A stretch of DNA of 64,000 bases from Secundilactobacillus collinoides DSM 20515 = JCM 1123 (GTDB taxonomy: Bacteria; Bacillota; Bacilli; Lactobacillales; Lactobacillaceae), in assembly GCF_001435975.1 (NCBI RefSeq), contig NZ_AYYR01000001.1, forward strand, positions 27,766 through 91,765. Reading direction: 5' to 3'. Shown here piece by piece: positions 36,111 to 45,226 of the stretch (positions within the stretch are counted from its first letter, which is position 1; the number at the start of each line of letters is the position of its first letter). The notes under the pieces were generated by a model. The model saw only the letters and a program-made list of their open reading frames with translations. It did not search any database and was not told the origin of the DNA. Both the position numbers and the translations under genes were made by a program.

Positions 36111-37604
36111 TTGAGAAAAGGGCTGACTTTAAAATTGAATCGCATCAGTCGCGTGTTTTCACCCGGCGTATTCGCTTGCCTGTTTGCTGCGCTGGTAACA
36201 ATACCGTTATTGTTTTTGACGCCCATTCATGGGTTAGCAGATAACGGAGATTTTTACCGAGCCATGCTGAGCAATGGCATTTATCGGCTCCCCTCGCAAC
36301 ATAGCCAGTATCTGAACTTTGTCGTCCAAAAATTTGGCCTGATGCGCTATTTTAATGAAAACAACGTTGCGGTGTTTTCGTCACAATCATTAGTCGTCAA
36401 GGCTGCGGTTGTCTTGAATAAACTTCTTTACAGTCGGCATGTGTTTGATCTTCGTTTTCTGGCCGCAATCTATGAGGTGTTTTTCCTCGGCGCAGTTTAT
36501 CTCTTGACGAAGTCTTTGGTTTACCCATACCGGCGGTTACGAAGTTACGTGATTGCTGCTCTGGTAGTTTTCGTGTTTGCAGATGGTACGCTGACGCTAT
36601 ATTTTAATTCGTTTTTTGCTGAGCCAGGTATGCTTATTGCGGTTATGTATGGCTTTGCGGCCATAATGGCTATTGTGCATCGGTGTTATCAGCATAATTG
36701 GCCGATGGTCCTGTTGTTTATCGTCAGCACGGTCTTCTTGATTACCAATAAGCAGCAGAATGCGCCGTTAGCATTAAGTTTTATCGTCGCAGGCGCGGGA
36801 TTGCTTTTTTTGGCGAAGTCTAAAAGCCACCGGATTGCAATTTTGATGGGGTTCGTATTGATTGTCGGCGCTGGCGGTGTGACCTATAAGATGATAAATA
36901 CAGAGTTTAGTGAAGTCAATCAGTACCAAGCTTTGACGCATGGGGTGCTGTTAGAGACCGGTGACCCGAGCCAAAAGATAGCGAAGCAACACCTTAATGA
37001 AGCATACGCTTTAATGCGAAGTGAGAATTATTATCCTAAGACATTCACGGCGGTCAAACCTAGTGATTCATATATCAAGCAGCACTTGCTGAAAAAATAT
37101 GGGACCGGCTGGCTGATTCGCTACTATGCCGCGCACCCCAAACAGTTTGGCCAATTACTTGATCTGGCGGCCAAGGATGTGATGCAGACTCGGGTCACCG
37201 CAGTCGGCAACTATGCACGCGGTTCGGGTAAACCGGCTGGTGCGCAATCATACTTCTTTACGGGATACAGCACCTTGATGACCAATTACTTCCCTCACAA
37301 ATATGCTTTTGATTGTTTATTAGCGCTGGCATTTATTGGTATTTACAGTGTGAGTGCTTGGCTTGATTTAAAAGCCAAACGCCCAGGGGGCATTATCCGT
37401 TTTTTCTTGATCACCGGCCTCATGACCATTTGCGTGTTTGTCCCGATTATTTCAATTATTGGTGATGGGGACGCTGATTTGGCGAAACATTTATTCATGG
37501 TGCCAGTTTGTTATAACCTTACCTTTTTATGTTTTATTTCAGATGTCCTTAATAAACGATTATGGCTGACCGGTGACGAAAAGGAGGAAGAAGATGACAC
37601 ATAA
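36111..37604 (+). CDS. Polytopic membrane glycan-synthesis protein (WsfD/GT-C-like)
   Basis: A 497-residue protein with about 10 hydrophobic helices. The first extracytoplasmic loop carries HGLADNGDFYRAM, an acidic motif just after TM1 as in GT-C glycosyltransferases, and a late loop has GDGDADLAKHLFMVP, both reminiscent of proteins annotated as WsfD-like hexose transferases. The frame overlaps the upstream stop from 36096, but GAGGGA at 36098-36103 places the start at the TTG at 36111. It may add lipid-linked sugars or modify the polymer outside the cell. I know of no such gene in the B. subtilis ydaJKLMN set, so it may define a variant. Confidence 0.65.
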   Translation: MRKGLTLKLNRISRVFSPGVFACLFAALVTIPLLFLTPIHGLADNGDFYRAMLSNGIYRLPSQHSQYLNFVVQKFGLMRYFNENNVAVFSSQSLVVKAAVVLNKLLYSRHVFDLRFLAAIYEVFFLGAVYLLTKSLVYPYRRLRSYVIAALVVFVFADGTLTLYFNSFFAEPGMLIAVMYGFAAIMAIVHRCYQHNWPMVLLFIVSTVFLITNKQQNAPLALSFIVAGAGLLFLAKSKSHRIAILMGFVLIVGAGGVTYKMINTEFSEVNQYQALTHGVLLETGDPSQKIAKQHLNEAYALMRSENYYPKTFTAVKPSDSYIKQHLLKKYGTGWLIRYYAAHPKQFGQLLDLAAKDVMQTRVTAVGNYARGSGKPAGAQSYFFTGYSTLMTNYFPHKYAFDCLLALAFIGIYSVSAWLDLKAKRPGGIIRFFLITGLMTICVFVPIISIIGDGDADLAKHLFMVPVCYNLTFLCFISDVLNKRLWLTGDEKEEEDDT

Positions 37605-39147
37605 ACATTGGCAACACTGGTTACTGTCTGTGACTCTCCTTCTGTCTTCGATATTGCTGGTTATGGTGCCAATGAATCATGTGCAGGCAAGCGTACAACG
37701 TGTTTTGCTGGTTTATGATGCACAGAATACAAGTGCACGTGGTAACCAAAAAATTGATATCTTACAACGGACGCTGACCGCACTTAATCTGCGGGTTAAA
37801 ACGGTTGCCCAGACTGATTATCAAGCTGGGATGATCAAGCAAGGCCACTACACGGGCGTTATCACCATGGTTAACTGGTCAGCCGTTGGGATTACCAACA
37901 AAACGTTCATCCGTGACCGTGACGCATACAGAGGAATCAAACTCCATATTGGCGATGGTTTGACGGCAAAGGAGGCTTCGGAACTCGGTGCGACAAAAAT
38001 GGTTCTTTATCAACAACAGATGGCATTGAAAACAGCTAAAACAAGCAAATCGTTACCGTTTAAACAGGCGATCACAGTTCTGACGCACCAGTCGTCCGAC
38101 GCGGTAATGTATGGCCGACTGGTCACTCCAGACGGTAATGTGGACTATGCATATGGCACAGTTAATCATCACGATGCTTACCTGCCCTTTTTTAATACGA
38201 GCGGCATTGGATTGGCAACGAGTCAGCAGCTATTGGCCCACTTGTTTACCAAACAAACAACGAATCGCCCGTTACTGACTATTAGGAAGGTCACACCGTA
38301 CAGCAACCTTACCCGGCTTGTCAGTCTCAGTCGATATTTAAGACAACAACATATTCCGTTTGCCATCAGTGCAGTCTCGGTTACGGATAATTCAGAATTG
38401 GCCGCATATCGGACGTACACTAAGGCGCTTCGCGAAGTGGAATTAAATGGCGGTGTTGTCTTTTTGCAAACACCACAGGTAGGCGGAGCTTCTGCTAGTG
38501 ATGGCACTTTATTAGATCGGCTGATGACGGGAGAACTGGTTGACCTTGCAAATCAAGCCGTTTTTCCAGTTGGCATCAGCAGCGAAGGGTACTGGAATCA
38601 GGACGCCGTACTCCGAAAAAATGCCCTGCAGAAATCTTCAAGCTGGCTCCTTTTGGCTAATAAGACACCGACATACCTCAAACAAGATAACGATGCGGTT
38701 GTGGCGCAACGAGCGTTTGCGGCAACTCCGTTAAAAACTATGTCAGCCAAAATGGTTTCTGATTTTGCAGTTCCAACTGCGCTGACTATCTCATTGCCTA
38801 CGAGCAAGTCGCAATTGAGGCATGTTGAGCGCACAATCGTTCATGCTGGGTTCGAATGGGCTAATCTGCAGACAAATGGATATCGGAGTACGATTCGCAC
38901 TGGAACAACAGAGCTGGTCTATCATGACGGTAAATATTATTTAAATGGTCACCAGCAACGAGTCACTCGCAAGGTTGCGTCACCCTATAAAACCCCGAAA
39001 CCAGTGGCAACTCAACCGCTTTTCAAGGGCTTTTTCAAATTCCAGGGTCAGTTTTTAACCGTCTTTTTTGGTGTTGTTTTAATTGCTTTAGTTGTGTTCA
39101 TTATTATTGGCAGACGGATTTACTGGCGCCGATTAAGGCGTAAATAA
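37594..39147 (+). CDS. YdaL-like (DUF2334) exopolysaccharide protein
   Basis: A 517-residue protein with an N-terminal signal segment and a C-terminal membrane helix followed by basic residues (GRRIYWRRLRRK), so most of it faces outside. It begins with a VQRVLLVYDA strand, and has late LPFAISAVSV-like segments (here IPFAISAVSV) of the DUF2334 family, whose fold is related to polysaccharide deacetylases; it therefore may deacetylate or guide the polymer. The catalytic His/Asp set is not clear. AGGAGG at 37582-37587 sets the start at the ATG at 37594, inside the end of the preceding gene. Confidence 0.65.
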   Translation: MTHKHWQHWLLSVTLLLSSILLVMVPMNHVQASVQRVLLVYDAQNTSARGNQKIDILQRTLTALNLRVKTVAQTDYQAGMIKQGHYTGVITMVNWSAVGITNKTFIRDRDAYRGIKLHIGDGLTAKEASELGATKMVLYQQQMALKTAKTSKSLPFKQAITVLTHQSSDAVMYGRLVTPDGNVDYAYGTVNHHDAYLPFFNTSGIGLATSQQLLAHLFTKQTTNRPLLTIRKVTPYSNLTRLVSLSRYLRQQHIPFAISAVSVTDNSELAAYRTYTKALREVELNGGVVFLQTPQVGGASASDGTLLDRLMTGELVDLANQAVFPVGISSEGYWNQDAVLRKNALQKSSSWLLLANKTPTYLKQDNDAVVAQRAFAATPLKTMSAKMVSDFAVPTALTISLPTSKSQLRHVERTIVHAGFEWANLQTNGYRSTIRTGTTELVYHDGKYYLNGHQQRVTRKVASPYKTPKPVATQPLFKGFFKFQGQFLTVFFGVVLIALVVFIIIGRRIYWRRLRRK

Positions 39148-39158
39148 GGAGGCAGAAC

Positions 39159-40412
39159 ATGTCAATACTCGATATTTTATTAATGGTCGCGGTCATCTCC
39201 ATTTGGAGTATTCTTGTGATCAACCTGCTATTGACGTTGGCGGGCTATACCTGGTATCTGCGCCATGTGAAGCGCGACGAACCAAAACTTCCTGATGACC
39301 CGCCATTCGTTTCGATTCTTGTGCCGGCGCACAATGAAGAGATTGTCATCGTTAAAACAGTTTTATCGCTGCTCAGTTTTGATTATCCGCATGATCGATA
39401 TGAAGTTATCATCATAAATGATAATTCAACTGATCATTCTGCTCAAAAATTAGCCGCTCTGCAGGAGGATTTTGGTACCGCACGGTTGAAGATTATTAAT
39501 ACGGATAGTGTGACCGGTGGCAAAGGCAAATCGAACGCACTCAACATTGGATTGAAACAGGCACGCGGATCAATCATTTCGGTTTATGATGCTGATAATA
39601 CCCCGGAGGCACAGGCACTACGCATTTTAGTAGCTGAATTATTGGCAAATGATCGTCAAGCCGCCGTGATTGGCAAATTTCGAACGCGCAATAAAAATGC
39701 GACCTTGCTGACGCGCTTTATTAACATTGAAACCTTATCGTTTCAGTGGATGGCACAGGCCGGGCGGCAACAGTTGTTTCACCTCTGTACAATTCCGGGC
39801 ACTAACTATGTCATTCGCCGGGATATTTTGGAAAAGGTCGGGCAATGGGACGTCAAGGCACTAGCTGAAGATACCGAAATCAGTTTTCGAATTTATCGGT
39901 TGGGTTACCGAATTGGCTTTCAACCACTGGCAGTGACCTGGGAACAGGAACCGCAGACGATCGATGTGTGGTTTCATCAGCGGACGCGCTGGGTCAAAGG
40001 CAACATTTACGTCATTTTGAAGAACGGTAAGCTCTTGTTCAAAAAGGAGGGCCGACCAATTCGGTTTGATCTACTGTATTATTTAGCTGTTTATTTTATG
40101 TTAATGTTGTCGCTGGTTCTTTCAGATACCGTGTTCGTCCTGTCGGTGGCTGGTATTGTTCACTCGAATCTTCAGGGCTTCAGTAATGGGTTATGGCTGT
40201 TTGCAGTGGTCATGTTCATTGCCAGCACGTTTCTCACAATTACCACTGAACGTGGGGAACTGACAATAAGCAATTTGTTTTTGATTGTTTTGATGTATTT
40301 ATTCTATAGTCAAATGTGGCTCGCAGTTGCCGCGTACGGAATGGTGGGGTATATTCGTGAACAAGTTTTTCATCAACAAGCAAAATGGTACAAAACGAAG
40401 CGGTATCAATAA
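39159..40412 (+). CDS. Processive family 2 glycosyltransferase (YdaM/BcsA-like synthase)
   Basis: A 417-residue membrane glycosyltransferase, the presumed polymerase. One N-terminal helix is followed by a GT-A domain starting VSILVPAHNEE, with Asp88 (IIINDNS), the DxD motif D144-A-D146, Asp238 in AEDTE and Q274-x-x-R-W (QRTRW). This D,D,D,QxxRW set marks processive synthases of the cellulose/PNAG type. Three to four C-terminal helices form the export channel. No PilZ domain is present, so c-di-GMP control must come from another subunit, most likely the operon's last gene. GGAGG lies before the ATG. Confidence 0.9.
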   Translation: MSILDILLMVAVISIWSILVINLLLTLAGYTWYLRHVKRDEPKLPDDPPFVSILVPAHNEEIVIVKTVLSLLSFDYPHDRYEVIIINDNSTDHSAQKLAALQEDFGTARLKIINTDSVTGGKGKSNALNIGLKQARGSIISVYDADNTPEAQALRILVAELLANDRQAAVIGKFRTRNKNATLLTRFINIETLSFQWMAQAGRQQLFHLCTIPGTNYVIRRDILEKVGQWDVKALAEDTEISFRIYRLGYRIGFQPLAVTWEQEPQTIDVWFHQRTRWVKGNIYVILKNGKLLFKKEGRPIRFDLLYYLAVYFMLMLSLVLSDTVFVLSVAGIVHSNLQGFSNGLWLFAVVMFIASTFLTITTERGELTISNLFLIVLMYLFYSQMWLAVAAYGMVGYIREQVFHQQAKWYKTKRYQ

Positions 40413-42483
40413 CTGGTTAATTTTCCTCAGTGTTGTGCTGGTTGGGTTTGGGACGTTCTTAACACCGCGTGTGATTCACGCTGCAGCAACTCAAACCTAC
40501 ACGGATCAGTTTCAAAACAGCACAACGACATTGTCAGGCACATCAGTAACAGCCTCAATGTATTTTTCAAAGGAGTCCTATTGGAATGTCAAAAAGGCCA
40601 CCTTTAACTTAAGTTATCAGGCATCCCAATTGACGAACAAGCAGACATCTGACATTACTGTCACTGTGAACGGGGTGAAATGTACCTCATTTAGGCCGCA
40701 GACTGGAGATGGCACGCAAACCAAGGAAATTTCTATTCCAACGAAGCTGCTGGCAGCGGATAATCAACTCACCGTTACCGGGCAGATTGAGACGCAAAAG
40801 AAGAACCAAGTTGTTCAGGCAACGCAAACACCCGCAAACTGGTTGACAATAACAGACGCTTCAAATGTTAGTTTTTCTTACAAATTGAATCAGGCTGATA
40901 CCACGATTTCAGCGTTTTATACGCACTTCATTGGGGACGATACTGTTAATCAGCAACGCGCTGTTTTAGCAACGGCGGACACCCCTACTAACGCAGATTT
41001 AACTGCAAGCATGTTGGCATTGTCCGGCACATCCCGCACTATTTCTGCTCAAGCTAACCAGGTGCAGATTGAACGCTGGTCCAAAGTTCAGGCTGATGAT
41101 GGAGACTATGTCATAATGGTTGCGACCTACCAGGAGTTACCTGCCATCTTCAAAAAAGTGATCACCGAAGATCAAGTTACCAAACACGCTGTCATTAAGG
41201 CGGTGACTGATAAGGGACGACACTATCTGATTGTGACCGCGAACAATGATCGATTGTTGAAACGAGCAGGCCGTTTCGTTGCTAATCAGGAATTGATGAC
41301 AGAAAGTCAGCAGGAAAGCATTTCGCTTTCAGATCAAACGGCAATCGACTCCGCCAGTGCAGATTTGAATCGCGAGACGTATCAACTAACTGATCAAGCG
41401 GTGCAGTTCACTGGCACGGGCCACCATGAAGGCGACTACTATGTGAGTTTGCCGAATGACCGAACAAATGCTGATGGGTCAACGGTTTCACTTAAACTAA
41501 AATACAGCGATAACTTGGATTTCAAGCGGTCCTTAGTGACGGTTTCTGTTAATGACACGTTGACGGGGAGTCATCGATTGGTTCGTGGTCGTATCAATGG
41601 TGACCGGTTGACCTTTAAACTACCGCGGGGGACTGCGCTGAGTAATAGTTTGGACGTTAAGGTGGCCTTTGATTTGGCACTTAATGGCGCAAATCAAACA
41701 GCTGACAGCGATTCTCCGTGGGTCACCATTGAACCAACCTCAAAGATGACCGTTAAATCGCAGCAAAGCAATGATCTGCTGCTGACTAATTATCCGACCC
41801 TGTTTATCAAAAATGAAACCTATAATCACTTAGCTGTTGTCGTTCCTAAAACACTCAATGACCAGGACTTTAAAACACTCAGCAATTTGTTTAACCTCAT
41901 TGGCAGTTACGCGAAGTTAAATACGGGCAGCATTCAGTTTTACCAGCATCCCAGTAAGACCGTGTTAAAGAACAGTAACGTGATTGCAATTGGAACGCCA
42001 AAACAAAATCCATTGATCAAGCAGCTGAATTCAAAATTATACTTTAAATATGCTCGGTCGTGGGAGACGTTTAAATCAAATGAAAAATTAAGTCTGACCA
42101 GCAGTTATGGGCACACCATCGGTACAGATCAGTTACTGCGGTCACCCTATAATGCTAAACGTGGTCTTCTTGTGGTGACTGGGGCCACTTCACAAGCAAC
42201 CTATCTTGCTTCAACGCAGTTAAACACTGCTTCAACAATTCAGCAATACACCGGTGATGCCATCGTTGTGGACACGGATAATCAGCATACGGGTTATCGG
42301 TTCAAAAAGAATAAGGCGATCGACCGTGCACTGACTGTGAAACGGAATTTGAACCAGAATACCCAGTTGCTCATTTATTTAGGCGCCGCGTTGATTGTCA
42401 TCATAGCGATTGGAGCAGCTATTATTCTGGTCATGAAAAAACAGGGGCTGCTAAAAAGAGGAGGTCGTTCGAATGACAAATAA
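40357..42483 (+). CDS. BcsB-like exopolysaccharide export subunit (YdaN-like)
   Basis: A 708-residue protein with a long basic N-terminus and signal helix (about residues 18-42), a large beta-rich outside part and a C-terminal helix (LLIYLGAALIVIIAIGAAIILVMKK region) with a basic cytosolic end. Size, topology and position after the synthase match BcsB-type partners, which tether to the synthase and guide the nascent chain. The start is a GTG at 40357 seven bases after GGTGGGG, overlapping the synthase gene by 56 bases. This overlap ties the two subunits' translation. Confidence 0.75.
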   Translation: MNKFFINKQNGTKRSGINNWLIFLSVVLVGFGTFLTPRVIHAAATQTYTDQFQNSTTTLSGTSVTASMYFSKESYWNVKKATFNLSYQASQLTNKQTSDITVTVNGVKCTSFRPQTGDGTQTKEISIPTKLLAADNQLTVTGQIETQKKNQVVQATQTPANWLTITDASNVSFSYKLNQADTTISAFYTHFIGDDTVNQQRAVLATADTPTNADLTASMLALSGTSRTISAQANQVQIERWSKVQADDGDYVIMVATYQELPAIFKKVITEDQVTKHAVIKAVTDKGRHYLIVTANNDRLLKRAGRFVANQELMTESQQESISLSDQTAIDSASADLNRETYQLTDQAVQFTGTGHHEGDYYVSLPNDRTNADGSTVSLKLKYSDNLDFKRSLVTVSVNDTLTGSHRLVRGRINGDRLTFKLPRGTALSNSLDVKVAFDLALNGANQTADSDSPWVTIEPTSKMTVKSQQSNDLLLTNYPTLFIKNETYNHLAVVVPKTLNDQDFKTLSNLFNLIGSYAKLNTGSIQFYQHPSKTVLKNSNVIAIGTPKQNPLIKQLNSKLYFKYARSWETFKSNEKLSLTSSYGHTIGTDQLLRSPYNAKRGLLVVTGATSQATYLASTQLNTASTIQQYTGDAIVVDTDNQHTGYRFKKNKAIDRALTVKRNLNQNTQLLIYLGAALIVIIAIGAAIILVMKKQGLLKRGGRSNDK

Positions 42484-43330
42484 GCATCAAAATGCCAATC
42501 TCTATATTGATGTTTGCTGGTTGCTATTTTTGGCAGCCTTTGCTGGCACTGCGATTCTCATGGCGTTGTCCGGCCATTTGATTCTCAATACGATTTATCT
42601 CTTTTGTACAATTGTGTTATTACTGATGACCTATTTTTGGGGACTGTTGACCGGGCTAGTTGCCAATTTCTTGTTCATTGCCATTCAAATTATCATTGTG
42701 CTCTACCAATACTTGGCGAAAACGCAGGACATTCCCTGGCCGCTGATGTTTTGGATGGTTCAACCGTTGATGCTCAGTGTCATTTTGTATTTTCTGACCA
42801 TTAACCAGACTTATCTTCAGCAACAAAGTCGTGATCTGCAAACTGCGTTGATTGAACGAGGTGCATTTGATGCGCAAACAAATTTACGAACGCGTGTTGC
42901 TTACCAGGAAGATGCCCAGGTTTTCATCGAAACAAATCGTCGGTTTCAGCTGCCTGTATCCACGTTGATAATAAAGATTCGTTACTACAATGACCTGCGT
43001 CGCATGATGACAGCCGAGCAGCTGACGGAACTTTTACAGCTGGCTTCATCCACCATTAAAAAAATAACGCGTGATAATGATATTACCTATCTTTTGGACC
43101 GGGATGATCCGACTTGGGCGATCCTTATCTATGCAAATACGGATGGTGCACGAGTTGCCACTAGTCGAATCAAAGAGGGGTTTGACAAAGCCTTTCGCGA
43201 TAATCCCGATTTGACAAACGTTGCTCTCGCACTAGTCGTTGGGGTCGCAACGTGGGATCCGGAGACTATGAAAACGCCCTCTGATTTTATGGAGGCTGGT
43301 CTTAAGGAGACACAGTATGATGTTTCGTAA
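42473..43330 (+). CDS. Membrane protein with degenerate GGDEF domain, probable c-di-GMP receptor (YdaK-like)
   Basis: A 285-residue protein: four hydrophobic helices (about 10-110), a short coiled linker and a GGDEF-fold domain (about 130-285). The active-site GGDEF is replaced by DRDDP (residues 209-213), so it cannot be a normal diguanylate cyclase. Yet the inhibitory c-di-GMP site RxxD is present as R200-D-N-D203, exactly five residues before the motif, as in true cyclases. B. subtilis YdaK has this same four-helix plus degenerate GGDEF layout and binds c-di-GMP. It likely senses c-di-GMP and activates the synthase. AGGAGG precedes the ATG, which overlaps the BcsB-like gene by 11 bases. 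Confidence 0.8.
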   Translation: MTNKHQNANLYIDVCWLLFLAAFAGTAILMALSGHLILNTIYLFCTIVLLLMTYFWGLLTGLVANFLFIAIQIIIVLYQYLAKTQDIPWPLMFWMVQPLMLSVILYFLTINQTYLQQQSRDLQTALIERGAFDAQTNLRTRVAYQEDAQVFIETNRRFQLPVSTLIIKIRYYNDLRRMMTAEQLTELLQLASSTIKKITRDNDITYLLDRDDPTWAILIYANTDGARVATSRIKEGFDKAFRDNPDLTNVALALVVGVATWDPETMKTPSDFMEAGLKETQYDVS

Positions 43331-43390
43331 TGCGTTTGATTTTTGATTATGAACGGCATGATTGGCAACCATATTCTATAAATAACAGTG

Positions 43391-43415
43391 AAAGGGCCAG
43401 ACAGCCCTTTTTTTG
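43391..43415 (+). terminator. Intrinsic terminator of the exopolysaccharide operon
   Basis: AAAGGGC / GCCCTTT stem with a six-base loop, then a T run. Confidence 0.85.
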
Positions 43416-43435
43416 TTGTGTTTGTTTTGCTAAAA

Positions 43436-43449
43436 TGAAAGCGAATACA
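43436..43449. promoter_or_regulatory. cre site (CcpA) at the pox promoter
   Basis: TGAAAGCGAATACA matches TGWAANCGNTNWCA at 13 of 14 positions. It directly follows the likely -10 (TAAAAT, 43431-43436), a position that should block transcription on good sugars. Confidence 0.6.
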
Positions 43450-43469
43450 TCTTTGAACGGAGGGATTTT

Positions 43470-45209
43470 ATGACGGAAATGAAAGCGTCACAGGCGTTAG
43501 TGAAAGAACTTGAAAATTGGGGCATTGACCATGTTTATGGTATTCCAGCAGATTCGATTATTGATGGGTTCGCTCCCGAACAAGCTTCGGTTAACTACAT
43601 TCAAGTACGTCACGAAGAGGTGGGCGCCTTAGCTGCGGCTGCGGAGACTAAGCTCACCGGAAAAATCGGCGTGGCCTTAGCTTCAGTCGGTCCAGGCGCA
43701 GTCCACCTGCTATACGGCATGGTTGATGCTAAGATGGATCGCACGCCAATGCTGCTGATTATGAGCACCGTTGCCACCAGTATGATTAACACGCGCTTCA
43801 TTCAGGACATGGATGAAAACGAGTTATTTGCGAGTTTAGACACTTTTCACGAACAGGTAAGCAACCCGCAACAGATTCCCAGCACAATTCGCCGAGCCAT
43901 CACCGCGGCTTATGAGACGCAATCGCCATCCGTTGTGATTATCCCAGATAACCTTGCCAGCAAGATGATCGACTATACGGCAATGCCGGTACAGCACGCC
44001 GCTAAACCGAAGGCTAGCGGTACCAGTGAGCAGGTCTATGAAACAATCAATCTCATCAAGGGCGCCCAACGCCCAGTAATGGTCGTAGGAACTGGCATTA
44101 AGGACGCGAAGGCCGCGGTCGTTGGCGTTTCAAAGCGATTTGGTCTGCCAGTTATCTCTTCGGCACCTGCTTCCGGCATGGTACCAAGCAATTTTGAAAA
44201 CTTTATGGGGTCACAAGGGCGAATGGGAACGCAGCCGGCCTATGAAGTTTTGCACGCTGCTGACCTTGTACTGATGGTCGGTAGTTCAAACCCCTTTGTT
44301 AGATTTCTGAGTAAGGATGTGACTTTCATTCAGGTCAATGAGCGCGCTGCTGGTCTCGGTCGTGAAGCACCAGCAACGCAATTGATCTTGGCCGATGCTG
44401 GTACTTATCTGCAGCAATTGATTGAAGCACAACCAGACCGGTTACAGGAAACGGCTTTTTTGAAAGCAAGCCAAAAATCACGGGCTAACTGGCTTCATTA
44501 TTTAGATGCACGGGCAGCAGAACGACCCGATGGCCTGCTCACTGCTGAGGGCGTGTTGAAGGCAGTCGGTACGTTAGCTGACGCCGACACGATCTATGGC
44601 TTGGATATTGGGAACAATACCGTGTGGTCGACACGGATGCTGCCATTTGACCAAAATCAAAAAATGACGATGTCCGCTTGGTTTGGTGCGATGGGTTACG
44701 CCGTTTCAGCGGGGATTGCTGCTAAGATTGCCCAACCAAACCGCCGCGTCATCACAGTGTCTGGTGACGGTGGGTTTTCAATGATCGTGCAGGATATTTT
44801 GACGCAGGTGCAATATCAGCTTCCAATCATTAACGTAGTGATTGAAAACGGCGGTTTTGGATTTATTCGTCAGGAAAAAGCCAATAGCGGTCAGACCGAT
44901 TATGCGTTAAAATTTAAGAATGCAAACTGGGCTGGTGTTGCCGACAATATGGGTGCCATTGGGTTACGCGTCACGGATGACGAGTCGCTGAAGGCGGCCA
45001 TTCAAAAGGTCAATGACCTGATTGCGGCGGGCAACAAGACACCTATCGTGATCGATGCAATCGTGTCGGATCAGCCACCGTTGGAAACTGGCCGGATGGC
45101 AGTAGATCCAAAGGTGGATACAGAAACTGACATCAAGGCCTTCCGGGATCAGTACAACTTCCCGGCGGACAAGTACCCAGCCCTGAGCACTTTGATCGAC
45201 CAACAATAG
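43470..45209 (+). CDS. pox: Pyruvate oxidase
   Basis: A 579-residue ThDP- and FAD-dependent enzyme converting pyruvate, phosphate and oxygen to acetyl phosphate, CO2 and hydrogen peroxide. The cofactor-activating glutamate is Glu50 in VRHEEVGALAAAA; the ThDP/Mg motif starts GDG at 432-434 and continues to VVIENGGFGF. The central domain has GTGIKDAKAAVVG and the FAD-binding SSNPFVRFL region. Overall sequence matches lactobacillal pyruvate oxidases rather than acetolactate synthases. Gene has its own cre-controlled promoter and CGGAGGG before the ATG. Several pox paralogues usually coexist in lactobacilli. Confidence 0.93.
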   Translation: MTEMKASQALVKELENWGIDHVYGIPADSIIDGFAPEQASVNYIQVRHEEVGALAAAAETKLTGKIGVALASVGPGAVHLLYGMVDAKMDRTPMLLIMSTVATSMINTRFIQDMDENELFASLDTFHEQVSNPQQIPSTIRRAITAAYETQSPSVVIIPDNLASKMIDYTAMPVQHAAKPKASGTSEQVYETINLIKGAQRPVMVVGTGIKDAKAAVVGVSKRFGLPVISSAPASGMVPSNFENFMGSQGRMGTQPAYEVLHAADLVLMVGSSNPFVRFLSKDVTFIQVNERAAGLGREAPATQLILADAGTYLQQLIEAQPDRLQETAFLKASQKSRANWLHYLDARAAERPDGLLTAEGVLKAVGTLADADTIYGLDIGNNTVWSTRMLPFDQNQKMTMSAWFGAMGYAVSAGIAAKIAQPNRRVITVSGDGGFSMIVQDILTQVQYQLPIINVVIENGGFGFIRQEKANSGQTDYALKFKNANWAGVADNMGAIGLRVTDDESLKAAIQKVNDLIAAGNKTPIVIDAIVSDQPPLETGRMAVDPKVDTETDIKAFRDQYNFPADKYPALSTLIDQQ

Positions 45210-45226
45210 TGAAATGGAGTGGCAGT

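Noticed and set aside
42473..43330. Active diguanylate cyclase
   Set aside because: The GGDEF motif is replaced by DRDDP, so catalysis is not expected; it is annotated as a receptor.
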